64,000 nucleotides of DNA, from assembly GCA_028821395.1 (NCBI GenBank), contig JAPPGP010000125.1, positions 1 to 64,000 of the forward strand, in the 5' to 3' direction. The stretch's first letter is position 1; each line of letters starts with the position of its first letter. The translations under genes and the position numbers were made by a program. Source of the DNA: Defluviicoccus sp. (lineage in GTDB: Bacteria; Pseudomonadota; Alphaproteobacteria; MPNO01). The notes beneath the pieces are model-generated. The model saw nothing but the letters and a program-made list of their open reading frames with translations. It was not told the DNA's origin and did not search any database. Positions 19,896 through 28,480 of this stretch are shown here, in pieces.

Positions 19896-20930
19896 ATGAA
19901 GAACCGCATACTCGCAGCCGCGGGCATCGCAGCACTCATGCCGCTGGTCGCGGTCAGCGCCGAGGCCGCCGAACGCTGGACCTGCAACGTATTCACCGGG
20001 CCCAAGCACTTCGTCAACAAGGCGCTGAAGCCTTGGGGCAAGCAGGTCCGCGAGGTCACCAAGGGCGAGGTCAGGGTCAACTTCCTGCCGACCAGCGCCG
20101 CGCCGCCGCCCAAGCAGATCGACGGCATCGTCGCCGGCACCTACGATTGCGCCTTCATCTTCCACGCCTTCACCGCCAAGCGCGCCATCGGGCCGCAATT
20201 CGGCATTCTGCCGTTCATCAGCCGGGCCGACGCGGAGCGGGGATCGGTGGCCTTCTGGCGCACCTGGAACAAGCATTTCGGCCCGAAGAAGGAGTTCGAG
20301 GACGACGGCATCAAGATCCTCTCCATGTTCCACTTCCCCGGGGTCCATTTCTGGACGTCGAAGGACAAGCCGATCGCCTCGATCGACGATTTGAAGAGCC
20401 AGAAGATGTGGGCGCTCGCCGGCACCTCCTCGCGCACCATGAAGGTAGCCGGCGTCGCCCATGTGTCCGGCCCCGCCGCCCGGCTGGCCGAGTTCACCCA
20501 GACCAAGGTCGTCCAGGGTCTCGCTGGCATTACCCGGGGCGGCATCGTCAACTTCGCCGGCATCCAGTTCGCCAAGTCCGGGACCTTCACGAGCAAGACC
20601 ATGATGGCGCCGTCCTTCGCCTGGATGGTGAGCAAGAAGCGCTGGGACGCGCTGTCGCCCGCGATGCAGAAGGCGATCATGTCGGTCTCCGGCGAGAAGC
20701 TCGCCCGCGCCGTGGGCGTCGAGGCAGACAAGTTCGAGACCGTCGCCGCCAGGAAGCTCGCCAAGGCCGGGGTGGTCGAGGTCAAGGCCAGCGCGCAGTT
20801 CGAGGCCGCGCTTCAGAAGGCCGCACAGCCGCAGATCGGCGCGTGGCTCAAGCGGGCCGCGACGATCGGCGTGGACGGCGCCCAGGTGCTCGCCGATTTC
20901 GACAAGATCGTCGGCGATCTGGGCTCGTAG
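19896..20930 (+). CDS. TRAP transporter solute-binding protein (DctP family)
   Basis: A 344-residue periplasmic receptor with a signal peptide (cleavage near AEA-AERW, about residue 24). The DctP fold is recognisable in WGKQVREVTKGEVRVNFLP near the N-terminus and SLDDLKSQKMW-like SIDDLKSQKMWALAG in the middle. GGGAGAG precedes the ATG. It is the first gene of a complete dctPQM set. The ligand is probably an organic acid; the neighbouring NicX/M29-like gene, facing it, is the only clue. Confidence 0.9.
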   Translation: MKNRILAAAGIAALMPLVAVSAEAAERWTCNVFTGPKHFVNKALKPWGKQVREVTKGEVRVNFLPTSAAPPPKQIDGIVAGTYDCAFIFHAFTAKRAIGPQFGILPFISRADAERGSVAFWRTWNKHFGPKKEFEDDGIKILSMFHFPGVHFWTSKDKPIASIDDLKSQKMWALAGTSSRTMKVAGVAHVSGPAARLAEFTQTKVVQGLAGITRGGIVNFAGIQFAKSGTFTSKTMMAPSFAWMVSKKRWDALSPAMQKAIMSVSGEKLARAVGVEADKFETVAARKLAKAGVVEVKASAQFEAALQKAAQPQIGAWLKRAATIGVDGAQVLADFDKIVGDLGS

Positions 20931-20975
20931 CCCACCCGGGATCGCTTTCCGCCCGGCTGCGCGCGGGCACCCGGC

Positions 20976-21518
20976 ATGATCCGGCTGACCGATCGCATAC
21001 ACACTATCGCCAAGTGGTTGGCGGCGCTTGCGCTGCTGACCATGATGGCGCTCACCTTCACCGATGTGAACCTGCGGTACTGGCTGGGCCAGCCGATCCT
21101 CGGCAGCAACGAGATGACCGAGTTCCTGCTGGGCACGGTGGTGTTCAGCGGGCTGGTCATCGTCACCGGCGAGCGGTCGCATATCGTGGTCACCCTGTTC
21201 GAGCGGCTGCTGATGCGCCGGATCCCCGGCACCTACCGGTGGCTCGGCATCGGCACCAACGTGGCCGGGATCGTCGCCGTCACCTACCTGATCGCCAACT
21301 ACACCGTGTTCATGCACGGCCAGGGCAACGAGACCGAGATCCGCCATTGGGACTGGTGGTGGCTGGGCACGCTGATGTCGATCCTCGCCGCGCTCTCGAT
21401 CCCGATGGCGATCCGCGCCGTGCGCTCGCCGCTCAAGGGGTTCGAGATGGAGGAGACCGGCCGCGGCGATGACGGCGGGGGTCCCGAGCGCGGCCTGCCG
21501 CCGAGAGATCCGATCTGA
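20976..21518 (+). CDS. TRAP transporter small permease (DctQ family)
   Basis: A 180-residue four-span membrane protein, the small permease subunit. ADVNLRYWLGQPILGSNEMTE-like sequence (TDVNLRYWLGQP, then NEMTEFLLGTVVF) is the DctQ signature. The gap after the binding-protein gene is 45 bases and G+C-rich with short inverted repeats. The last base of its stop is the first base of the next ATG (TGATG). Confidence 0.88.
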   Translation: MIRLTDRIHTIAKWLAALALLTMMALTFTDVNLRYWLGQPILGSNEMTEFLLGTVVFSGLVIVTGERSHIVVTLFERLLMRRIPGTYRWLGIGTNVAGIVAVTYLIANYTVFMHGQGNETEIRHWDWWWLGTLMSILAALSIPMAIRAVRSPLKGFEMEETGRGDDGGGPERGLPPRDPI

Positions 21519-22846
21519 TGGAAATCTCCATCGCCGCGTTCGTCGTGATCCTGGCGCTCAGTTTCATCGGCATCCCGCTCGCCTATGCGACGCTCGCCGT
21601 CGGCTTCGTCGGGTTCTGGATCGTCCGCGGCGACATCTCCGGCGCGATCGTGCTGTCGGGGCAGGAGATCTTCGACTTCTCGACCCTGTTCGGGCTGTCG
21701 GTGGTGCCGCTGTTCATCCTGATGGGGACGCTGATCCAGCGCGCCAACATCTCGGACGAGCTGTACGAGGCGGGCTACGCCTGGGTGGGCAAGTACAGGG
21801 GCGGGCTGGCGATGGCGACGGTGCTCTCCTGCGCCGGGTTCTCCGCGGTCAGCGGCAGCTCGCTCGCCACCGCCGCGACCATGGCGCGGGTCGCCATGCC
21901 GCCGATGCGCCGCTACCGCTACGAGGACTCGCTGGCGTCGGGGACGCTCGCCGCCGGCGGTACGCTCGGCATCATGATCCCGCCCAGCGTGCCGATGATC
22001 ATCTACGGCATCGTGACCGAGACCAATATCGGCTTCCTGTTCATCGCCGGGATCGTCCCCGGCCTGCTGCTCACGCTCTCCTATCTCGGCGCGGTGCGCG
22101 TCCGGGTGATGCTGAACCCGGCCCTCGGCCCGCCCGGCGAGCCGGTGGACCGGCGCGAGAAGTGGCGCACGCTCTACAAGATCTGGCCGATCCTGGTGCT
22201 GTTCTTCCTGGTGCTGGGCGGCATCTATCTCAGCGTGTTCACGCCCACCGAGGCGGGCGCGGTGGGGTGCGTCGGCGCGTTCGCCTTCGCGCTCTCTCGC
22301 GGGCGCATGTGGAACATTCGCGAGATCGTCGAGGTCGCCGCCGACGCGGCGGTGATCACGGCGCGCATCTTCATCATCGGCGGGGCCGCGCTGATCTTTG
22401 GGCAGTTCCTCAACTTCGCCGGCCTCTCCGGCGCGCTGGTCGAATTCACCGACAGCTTCGATCTCGGCCCGATCACCCTGCCGCTGGTGATCTGCGCCAT
22501 CTGCGTCGTCCTCGGCATGATCTTCGAGAGCATCGGCATCCTGTTGCTGATCGTCCCGGTCTTCCTGCCCTCGCTCGAGACGGTGGCGGGCGATGCGGCC
22601 ATCGACCCCGATTTCTACCTCGTCTGGTTCGGGATCGTCGTGATCATCGTCGTCGAGCTCGGGCTGATCACGCCGCCCATCGGGATCAACGTGTTCACCG
22701 TGAAATCGGTCATTCCGGATGTCGAGCTGACCAAGATCTTCGCCGGCGTGGTGGCGTTCGTGGTGGCCGACCTGGCGGTGCTCGCCCTGATCTTCCTGAT
22801 CCCCGGGCTCGCGATATTCCTGCCCTCGGTGATGCCGTCGTTCTGA
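21518..22846 (+). CDS. TRAP transporter large permease (DctM family)
   Basis: A 442-residue membrane protein with about 12 spans that couples solute import to the sodium gradient. SGSSLATAATMARVAMPPM and GTLGIMIPPSVPMIIYGI are conserved DctM segments. It is coupled to the small permease by TGATG. The stop lies seven bases from the convergent NicX/M29-like gene. Confidence 0.92.
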   Translation: MEISIAAFVVILALSFIGIPLAYATLAVGFVGFWIVRGDISGAIVLSGQEIFDFSTLFGLSVVPLFILMGTLIQRANISDELYEAGYAWVGKYRGGLAMATVLSCAGFSAVSGSSLATAATMARVAMPPMRRYRYEDSLASGTLAAGGTLGIMIPPSVPMIIYGIVTETNIGFLFIAGIVPGLLLTLSYLGAVRVRVMLNPALGPPGEPVDRREKWRTLYKIWPILVLFFLVLGGIYLSVFTPTEAGAVGCVGAFAFALSRGRMWNIREIVEVAADAAVITARIFIIGGAALIFGQFLNFAGLSGALVEFTDSFDLGPITLPLVICAICVVLGMIFESIGILLLIVPVFLPSLETVAGDAAIDPDFYLVWFGIVVIIVVELGLITPPIGINVFTVKSVIPDVELTKIFAGVVAFVVADLAVLALIFLIPGLAIFLPSVMPSF

Positions 22847-22853
22847 TCCGCGG

Positions 22854-23897
22854 CTACAGATAGACCGGGCGCAGCTCCTCGGCCATCTTCGCCAGCTTCG
22901 GCGGCGCCACGATCGCGCCGTCGCGGAGGATCCGCTCTACCTCGATCCACAGCGACTGCATCGATATCACGCAGTCGGGGTGGTTCTCGCCGCCGCCCGG
23001 GACCCAGAACGGCAGCCCGAGCCCGATCGCGTTGTAGCCCGCAACGCGCTGGTCCTCGATAAAGCACCTGCCGGTATAGCGTGCCGCCGGGTGGAAACCG
23101 CAGGTGAAGTGGACGACGTAGCCGAACTCGCCGTTGCCGGCCCGCGCCAGCGCGCGGCGCATGACCTTGTTCTCCGGCCCGCCGCCGATCACGTCGGTGA
23201 CCTTGCCGTCGATCTCGAGCGTCATCGGCTCCGCGAGCTCGGTGTAGTACTCGTGGAACATGTTGCGGGTGACCACCGAGCCCTTCACCGATTCCAGCTC
23301 GGGATAGATCATCACCGTGCCGGGGACGAAATAGCCGCCCGGCGCGGTCGCCCTGCCGAGCGCGAACCCCTCCGGCTTGCCCAGGGTGAAGCGGATTTCG
23401 GTGCCGTCCGCGTTGGCGATCCGGCAGTCCTTGCCCGCCGCGTTGGCGATCAGATCGCCGAACGCATCGCCGAGGGCGAACATCGCGTCGAGATCGGCGC
23501 CGCCCATCAGCCTGACGATCCCCTCGGCGCCCATGTCGGCGCCGAGGAAATAGCGGACGCGGCCCTTCTCCATGGCGTCGTCGAATGCCCCGGAGCCCGC
23601 CAGGTAAGGCATGCAGAGATCGATCCAGGCATCGCACGCGCCGGCCGCCGCCTTGACGTGGTCGGGCAGGTACTCGTCGGCCAGCCCGCCCTGGAACGGC
23701 ACCGGAGGCGCCAGCACGATCGCGGCGACCTTGGCGCCGAGCCGGTAGGCGGCATCCTGCACCGCCTGGACGGCGAGGGGGTCGGTGCCGCTATCGGCGG
23801 TGACGAGGACGCTTTCGCCGTCGGCGATGCACATCATGTCGCGCGCCAGGATGTCGGCGGCGCGCGCCAGCCTGGGACCGATCCCGGCCTGCGTCAT
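22854..23897 (-). CDS. M29-aminopeptidase-fold protein, 2,5-dihydroxypyridine dioxygenase (NicX)-like
   Basis: A 347-residue protein of the fold shared by M29 metallo-aminopeptidases and NicX, the Fe(II) enzyme that opens 2,5-dihydroxypyridine. Supporting features are the N-terminal repeat-like start ESVLVTADSGTDPLAVQAVQ, the central GTVMIYPELESVKG, and the C-terminal ligands region HFTCGFHPAARYTGRC with GGGENHPDCVISM. GGAGAGA precedes the ATG at 23897; the upstream open frame lacks similarity. Length and architecture are closer to NicX than to peptidases, but I cannot assign the substrate. It converges on the TRAP genes, so a pyridine-type or related acid taken up by that importer is possible. 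Confidence 0.6.
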   Translation of the reverse strand: MTQAGIGPRLARAADILARDMMCIADGESVLVTADSGTDPLAVQAVQDAAYRLGAKVAAIVLAPPVPFQGGLADEYLPDHVKAAAGACDAWIDLCMPYLAGSGAFDDAMEKGRVRYFLGADMGAEGIVRLMGGADLDAMFALGDAFGDLIANAAGKDCRIANADGTEIRFTLGKPEGFALGRATAPGGYFVPGTVMIYPELESVKGSVVTRNMFHEYYTELAEPMTLEIDGKVTDVIGGGPENKVMRRALARAGNGEFGYVVHFTCGFHPAARYTGRCFIEDQRVAGYNAIGLGLPFWVPGGGENHPDCVISMQSLWIEVERILRDGAIVAPPKLAKMAEELRPVYL

Positions 23898-23922
23898 GGC
23901 TTGTCTCTCCGCTGCGGACTCC

Positions 23923-23951
23923 ACTATAGCCGATCGCCCGCGCCGCCAAGC
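23923..23951 (-). promoter_or_regulatory. Candidate promoter of the NicX/M29-like gene
   Basis: On the minus strand a clear TATAGT (23928-23923) lies 25 bases before the ATG. The -35 region has only partial matches (TTGGCG at 15 bases or CTTGGC at 16), so the promoter call is tentative. Confidence 0.3.
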
Positions 23952-24018
23952 CTGTTGTGCAGCCCGACCGCCGTCGCATACCATCGACGGACGGGTTGCC
24001 ACGGCCTCGGAGGCACTT

Positions 24019-24666
24019 ATGGCGGATACGCCGGATTGGCACATCGTCGGCGACTGGTTCGACAATTGCAGCTGCGACATCGCCTGCCCCTGCACCTTCG
24101 CGCAGGCGCCGGACAATGGCTGGTGCGAAGGGGTGCTGCTGTGGCACGTCACACGCGGGCACTACGGGGACACCGTCCTCGACGACCGCGTGTTCGTGCG
24201 GGTTGGGCGCTGGGAGGGCGATCTGTGGGCCGGCAAGGCGAGCGGCAAGGCCGGCATCTTCATCGACGAGCGCGCCGACGACGCCCAGGCCGAGGCGCTG
24301 GCGGCGATCATCGGTGGCCGGGCCGGCGGCTTCATGGCCAAGGTGGCGGCCATGTTCGCCGAGGGCCGCCAGGTGGTCGGCATCGAACGCGCAAAAATCT
24401 CGTTCGAGATCGCGCCCGACCAGTCGCGCTGGGGCGTCGACATCGCCGGCAAGGTGACGGCCTGGGCGGAGGCGCTGACCGGGCCCACCAGCAATCCCGG
24501 CGAGTACCCCCGGATGGCCAACGCGCCGGGCTCGGAGACCGGGCCCGGGCCGCAGCTCGTCACCTGGGGGAGATCGACGGTCTGCAAGGTGGACGCGTTC
24601 GGCTTCCAGTATTCCTGGGACGTGAATTCCGCCAAGCACATCCCGTTCGACTGGACCGGGCCGTAG
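24019..24666 (+). CDS. DUF1326 domain protein
   Basis: A 215-residue soluble protein matching DUF1326 over its length. The N-terminal cysteine motif, WFDNCSCDIACPCTFA (about 13-28), is the family hallmark and could bind metal or be redox active. The rest is mixed alpha/beta with KFSFEI-like strand AKISFEIAPDQSRWGVDI. GGAGG precedes the ATG at 24019. Biochemical function is unknown. From memory, DUF1326 genes often neighbour DUF2182 membrane-protein genes; here the DUF2182 gene lies about 31 kb away next to a Rieske oxygenase. Confidence 0.82.
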   Translation: MADTPDWHIVGDWFDNCSCDIACPCTFAQAPDNGWCEGVLLWHVTRGHYGDTVLDDRVFVRVGRWEGDLWAGKASGKAGIFIDERADDAQAEALAAIIGGRAGGFMAKVAAMFAEGRQVVGIERAKISFEIAPDQSRWGVDIAGKVTAWAEALTGPTSNPGEYPRMANAPGSETGPGPQLVTWGRSTVCKVDAFGFQYSWDVNSAKHIPFDWTGP

Positions 24667-24709
24667 GTCCCGCCCCGCGATACGCGACGCAGCCCGCCCC
24701 CCGGTGCCA

Positions 24710-24728
24710 CCCCGGAATCGTTCCGGGG
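24710..24728. terminator. Perfect 8-bp hairpin after the DUF1326 gene
   Basis: CCCCGGAA (24710-24717), loop TCG, TTCCGGGG (24721-24728), 43 bases after the DUF1326 stop. There is no run of T, so it could be a weak terminator or an mRNA 3'-end stabiliser. The rest of the 24667-24831 stretch holds nothing I recognise. Confidence 0.4.
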
Positions 24729-24831
24729 CGGCAAACCGACTCTGCCATGCCGCGTCCCGCCGCTCCGCCACAGCAGGCAACGAAGGCCGGGGCTGCCGCA
24801 CGGGCATTGCCATCGGAGGGCGTTCGGAGTC

Positions 24832-25023
24832 ATGCTGGCGCTTGGGCGCACGTTCCGGCCGGCGCCCCGGCTCAAGGTCGACGCCGTCGAACCGGGCTGC
24901 CGCGCCGTGGCCGGCGCCTTCCGGTGCGAAGCAGCGACCGGCGAGACATCGATGGCGATGGGCGGGCTGGACTTCCTGACGACGCTGCGGGCGGCGGACG
25001 TCCCGGAACGGGCGCTCCCGTGA
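24832..25023 (+). CDS. Possible small protein upstream of the TPR gene
   Basis: A 63-codon frame from ATG 24832, preceded by GGAGGGCGTTCGGAGTC, which could serve as a ribosome site. Its stop overlaps the GTG of the TPR gene as GTGA. The peptide is basic at the start, has two cysteines and matches no family I know. The coupling favours a real or leader-type ORF, but its composition is close to that expected of random high-GC sequence. Confidence 0.3.
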   Translation: MLALGRTFRPAPRLKVDAVEPGCRAVAGAFRCEAATGETSMAMGGLDFLTTLRAADVPERALP

Positions 25024-25598
25024 ACGGCTTTCGCACATTCCTGGCCGCGGTGTTCCTGGTGGCGCTGTCGCTGGCACCCGCGGCGCGCGGTCAGTCGGGC
25101 GAGCATTCGGAAGTTCCCGACCAGATGCGCGCCTACGCCCTTTGGCAGCAAGGCTACGTATTGCACCTCAACGGCCACTACCAGGCGGCGGTCGACAGCT
25201 TCCGCGAGTCCATCGACATCCTGCCCACGGCCGAGGGGCACACTTTTCTGGGCTGGTCGCTCAGCATGCTCGGGCGTCTCGAAGAGGCTCTTGCCGAATG
25301 CCACAAGGCCATCGCGCTCGATCCGGACTATGGCAATCCCTATAACGATATCGGGGTGTACCTGATCGAGCTCGGCCGCCCGGACGAAGCAATCCCGTGG
25401 CTGGAGAAGGCGATCTCGGCCAAGCGATACTGTTGCTATCAATTCGCGCATTACAATCTCGGCCGCGTGCGTCTGGTGCAGGGGAAGCACGACGCGGCCC
25501 GGCGCTCCTTCGAGCAGGCCCTGCGGCACGATCCCGACTATCTGCCCGCGCGCATGGCCCTCGAATATCTCGACGCGGAAATCGGAAAGCCGCTGTAG
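25020..25598 (+). CDS. Secreted TPR-repeat protein
   Basis: A 192-residue protein starting at GTG 25020. A signal peptide (TFLAAVFLVALSLAPAARG, about residues 6-24) precedes four tetratricopeptide units, e.g. GYVLHLNGHYQAAVDSFRES, LGRLEEALAECHKAIALDP and QGKHDAARRSFEQALRHDP. It probably acts in the periplasm as a protein-binding scaffold. An unusual paired cysteine, YCCYQF, lies in the third repeat. The function is not indicated by neighbours. Confidence 0.8.
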   Translation: MNGFRTFLAAVFLVALSLAPAARGQSGEHSEVPDQMRAYALWQQGYVLHLNGHYQAAVDSFRESIDILPTAEGHTFLGWSLSMLGRLEEALAECHKAIALDPDYGNPYNDIGVYLIELGRPDEAIPWLEKAISAKRYCCYQFAHYNLGRVRLVQGKHDAARRSFEQALRHDPDYLPARMALEYLDAEIGKPL

Positions 25599-25647
25599 CC
25601 GATCCTCCCGCCAAGTCCGCGAGATGACTGCGGCGACCGGGATCGCG

Positions 25648-25712
25648 TCGAACGGGGGTAGTCCGAGGCCGCCCCGAAGCCCTGCCGTCACGGCATAGCC
25701 GGGCCCGTTCGA
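25648..25712. terminator. Inverted repeat between convergent genes
   Basis: TCGAACGGG (25648-25656) and CCCGTTCGA (25704-25712) could pair around a 47-base loop that itself contains the small hairpin CCGTCACGG. It lies between the TPR gene and the leftward operon end and may act as a bidirectional terminator. Long loop, so uncertain. Confidence 0.25.
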
Positions 25713-25715
25713 TCG

Positions 25716-25811
25716 TTACCAGTACCACCGGACATGGGCGATCGCGACCAGGACGGCGAGGCCCAGCACGACAAACGGCAGATAGGGCAGGAGCGCGCGC
25801 AGGAGTTTCAT
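25716..25811 (-). CDS. 31-residue single-span membrane peptide
   Basis: A very short ORF, ATG at 25811, eight bases after the TauE-type gene on the same strand, with GAGG upstream. The peptide starts MKLLRALLPYLPF, continues as one hydrophobic helix of about 18 residues and ends HVRWYW. The tight spacing, basic N-terminus and clean membrane helix suggest a real small membrane protein, possibly a partner or stabiliser of the exporter above it. No homologue is known to me. Confidence 0.5.
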   Translation of the reverse strand: MKLLRALLPYLPFVVLGLAVLVAIAHVRWYW

Positions 25812-25819
25812 GCGCCGCC

Positions 25820-26944
25820 TCAGAACCCGAGCCCGAGATCGAAGAAGAACCCGGCGACATAGAGCGCCCCGACGGTTCCGGTGATGCCGCCCAGCATGAG
25901 CTTCAGCGAGTGCTCGGGAACGAAGCGCTGCGTCTTCGCCCCGCACCAGGCGCCGAAGATGCCGCTCGCCGCGGCAAAGCAGCCCCACGCCCATTCCGGT
26001 GCGACGAGCGTGCCGGTCACGCTCGGGACGATCACCGAATAGGTGAACAGCCCGACGGCGGACAGCACGATGACATAGGGGATGGTCGCGGCGACCAGCA
26101 CGTACATCGGCAGGCGGTAGATCGCCGAAAAGATCGGCACCAGCAGGAAGCCGCCGCCGACTCCGAGGGCGGCGGAGACGATCCCGACCAGGAAACCGGT
26201 CAGCGTCAGCGCCGCCCGGGACAGGCGCCACTCCTCGCCCCAATAGCCGATGACGATGCGCCTGGCGTCCCGGGAAACGGTAACGATCCGCTCGCCCTCC
26301 GGAATGCCCGATGGCGCCAGACCCTGCGCCCGCCGCGCCTCGGACTCGCGGTAGAAGCGGGCCTCGAGCCCGGCGCCGCTCTTGCGGGCACGGAACCCGC
26401 GCATCGCCGCCCAGCCGAGATGTCCCGCGGCTGCGACCAGCGCGAGACCGACGACGAGGGTAAAGGGCCTCGTGTCGTAGAGGACGGTGATCCGGATGAA
26501 CGGCCCGATCAGCCCGCCCGCCACGCCGCCGAGGCACACCCAGAGCGCCAGATCGCGGTTGAACTGGCCGCTGCGGCGAAACCCGAACAGGGCGCCGAAC
26601 GGGTTGAGAAAGGTCAGAAGCTGCGTCGTCGGCGTCACGCTCGGCGCGGTGAATTGCAGGATCGACATCGTGTAGGGCAGCGCGAAGATGCCGGCGGCCT
26701 CGCCTACCACCGCCATGGTGTAGCCGGTCCAGAACCCCATCCAGACCAGGTGCCAGACCGGCACCTTCACGCCGGCGAGCGGAAACGCGACATCGCCGCC
26801 CGGAAGGAACCCGTGCTGCAGCTCGGCGGCGCCGAACCCAAGGGCGAGCACCAGCGCCAGCAGCGGCATCTGCTCGGTCAGGAACTCCCGCAGGAGGGAT
26901 TTCCGCGTCACTTGTGTTGCGGGCCCATCAGGTGAAGCGCGCAC
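25820..26944 (-). CDS. TauE/SafE-family membrane exporter
   Basis: A 374-residue multi-span protein of the sulfite exporter TauE/SafE family, thought to move sulfite, sulfoacetate or other small anions out of the cell. The second half has the family repeat GIVSAALGVGGGFLLVPIFS. A hydrophilic loop of about 60 residues (around 185-245) separates the two halves. The start is uncertain: GTG 26944 overlaps the permease stop by 17 bases, GTG 26911 would remove 11 residues. Position after an SsuABC-like importer suggests release of sulfite or another anion produced from the imported compound. Confidence 0.85.
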   Translation of the reverse strand: MRASPDGPATQVTRKSLLREFLTEQMPLLALVLALGFGAAELQHGFLPGGDVAFPLAGVKVPVWHLVWMGFWTGYTMAVVGEAAGIFALPYTMSILQFTAPSVTPTTQLLTFLNPFGALFGFRRSGQFNRDLALWVCLGGVAGGLIGPFIRITVLYDTRPFTLVVGLALVAAAGHLGWAAMRGFRARKSGAGLEARFYRESEARRAQGLAPSGIPEGERIVTVSRDARRIVIGYWGEEWRLSRAALTLTGFLVGIVSAALGVGGGFLLVPIFSAIYRLPMYVLVAATIPYVIVLSAVGLFTYSVIVPSVTGTLVAPEWAWGCFAAASGIFGAWCGAKTQRFVPEHSLKLMLGGITGTVGALYVAGFFFDLGLGF

Positions 26945-27716
26945 GAATCCTGCGTTCGAGATGCGACGTTGCGAGGAAGGCGGCGACGGAGATCGCGGTC
27001 GCGACGACGCTGGTCCCGAAGGCGCGTTCGGTCAGGAACTCCTGCTTGGTGACCGCGAACAGATAGCCGAGCCCCGTGGTTCCCATCAGGAACTCAGCGA
27101 TCATCGCGGCCAGGATGGCGTGCGCCGCCGCCAGCCGGAGCGCGATGGCCATGTTGGGGACCGCCGCGGGCAAGGCAAGCCGGCGCAGCGTCGCGCGCCG
27201 CGATGCGCCGAGGACCGAGAACAAATCCTGGCTGCCATGCGGCAGGTCGCGCAGCCCCGCCGTGGTGAACACGAATGACGGGAAGAAGGTGATGATCACG
27301 ACGATCGCAATCTCGGTCGCCATGTTGTAGCCCAGGATGCGGGCGATGATCGGGATCAGGGAAACCACGGGCACCGAGCTGAACAGCACCGCCGTCGGGC
27401 TGACCAGGCCGCTCAAGACCGGCGAGAACCAGGTCAGGATGGCGAGACCCGTGCCCACCGCCAGACCGCCCGCCAGCCCGACCGCGGCGACGAACAGCGT
27501 GACCGAGGTATTCTCCACGTAGATGCCGGGGTTCGAGACCATGTCCATGAACACGCCTTGCGGCGACGGCATGACGATGGGGTTGAAGTCGTTGGCCGCG
27601 ACCCAGCCCTCCCAGGCGACGAGGATCAGCAGGATCCCCCAGTTGAGCACGAAGAAGCGGATCACGATGTTGCGCCGGTCCGCCGATCCCGTACCGTCGA
27701 GAGCTGCCGCCGCCAT
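26928..27716 (-). CDS. SsuC/TauC-type ABC transporter permease 1
   Basis: A 262-residue inner-membrane permease of the nitrate/sulfonate/taurine type. The cytoplasmic coupling loop is present (SVLGASRRATLRRLALPAAVP). ATG 27716 lies eight bases after the second permease gene; the longer open frame upstream lies within that gene. The operon thus has two different permeases, so the channel is probably a heterodimer, as in thiamine-precursor and some pyrimidine importers. Confidence 0.87.
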   Translation of the reverse strand: MAAAALDGTGSADRRNIVIRFFVLNWGILLILVAWEGWVAANDFNPIVMPSPQGVFMDMVSNPGIYVENTSVTLFVAAVGLAGGLAVGTGLAILTWFSPVLSGLVSPTAVLFSSVPVVSLIPIIARILGYNMATEIAIVVIITFFPSFVFTTAGLRDLPHGSQDLFSVLGASRRATLRRLALPAAVPNMAIALRLAAAHAILAAMIAEFLMGTTGLGYLFAVTKQEFLTERAFGTSVVATAISVAAFLATSHLERRIRARFT

Positions 27717-27724
27717 CGGCTTCG

Positions 27725-28480
27725 CTACCGGAAACGGCGATAGGCCGCCCGCTCGGCGAGCGTCAGCAGGCCGAAGAAGAAGAGCGACACCATCGCGGCC
27801 AGCAGAACCGCGGACCAGAGCAGGTCGATCTGGAAGTTCTGCATCGAGTTGATGATCAGGATCCCGATGCCGCGCGGCGCGCCGAACCATTCGCCGATGA
27901 TCGCGCCGATCAGCGCCGCCGGCCAGGACAGGCGCAGCCCGCTGACGATGGCCGGCACGGCGGACGGAAAGTTGAGGCGCAGAAAGCGCTTCAGCCGGCT
28001 GGACCCCAGGGCGGAGAACAGATCTTCATGGGCCTGCGAAGCGCTGGCGAGGCCGGAGCTCATCGAGACGTAGACGATGAAGAACACGTGGATCGAAGCG
28101 ACCCCGGCGGGGGTCGCCTCGCGGCTGATCAGGATCAGGAAGATCGGCCCGAGCGCGATCGAGGGTATGGAATTGACGACCGCGGCGAAGCGGTCCGAAC
28201 CCCGCTGCAGCACCGGCAGGGTATAGGCCGTGCTCGCCAGCGCGATGCCGGTGAGCGCGCCGATCAGGTAACCGGCGACCGTCGATCTGAGCGTCGCGTC
28301 GATCGCACGCAGGAACAGGGCGTGCCTGTCCGGATCGAACAGGTATTGGAGCACCGCCGTCAGCGGCGGCCAGGACAGGCCCGCGAGCTGGTAGTGGCCG
28401 ATGACCTGCCAGAGCGCGAAGAAACCCGCCAGACCGGCGGTACCGTAGGCGATCGCGGTCAGGCGCGAGCTAGCTCGCAT
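27725..28480 (-). CDS. SsuC/TauC-type ABC transporter permease 2
   Basis: A 251-residue permease, the partner of the preceding one, with the coupling loop SALGSSRLKRFLRLNFPSAVP. Its ATG overlaps the ATPase stop by 11 bases, so ATPase and permease are co-translated. Same family, clearly diverged from permease 1. Confidence 0.88.
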   Translation of the reverse strand: MRASSRLTAIAYGTAGLAGFFALWQVIGHYQLAGLSWPPLTAVLQYLFDPDRHALFLRAIDATLRSTVAGYLIGALTGIALASTAYTLPVLQRGSDRFAAVVNSIPSIALGPIFLILISREATPAGVASIHVFFIVYVSMSSGLASASQAHEDLFSALGSSRLKRFLRLNFPSAVPAIVSGLRLSWPAALIGAIIGEWFGAPRGIGILIINSMQNFQIDLLWSAVLLAAMVSLFFFGLLTLAERAAYRRFR

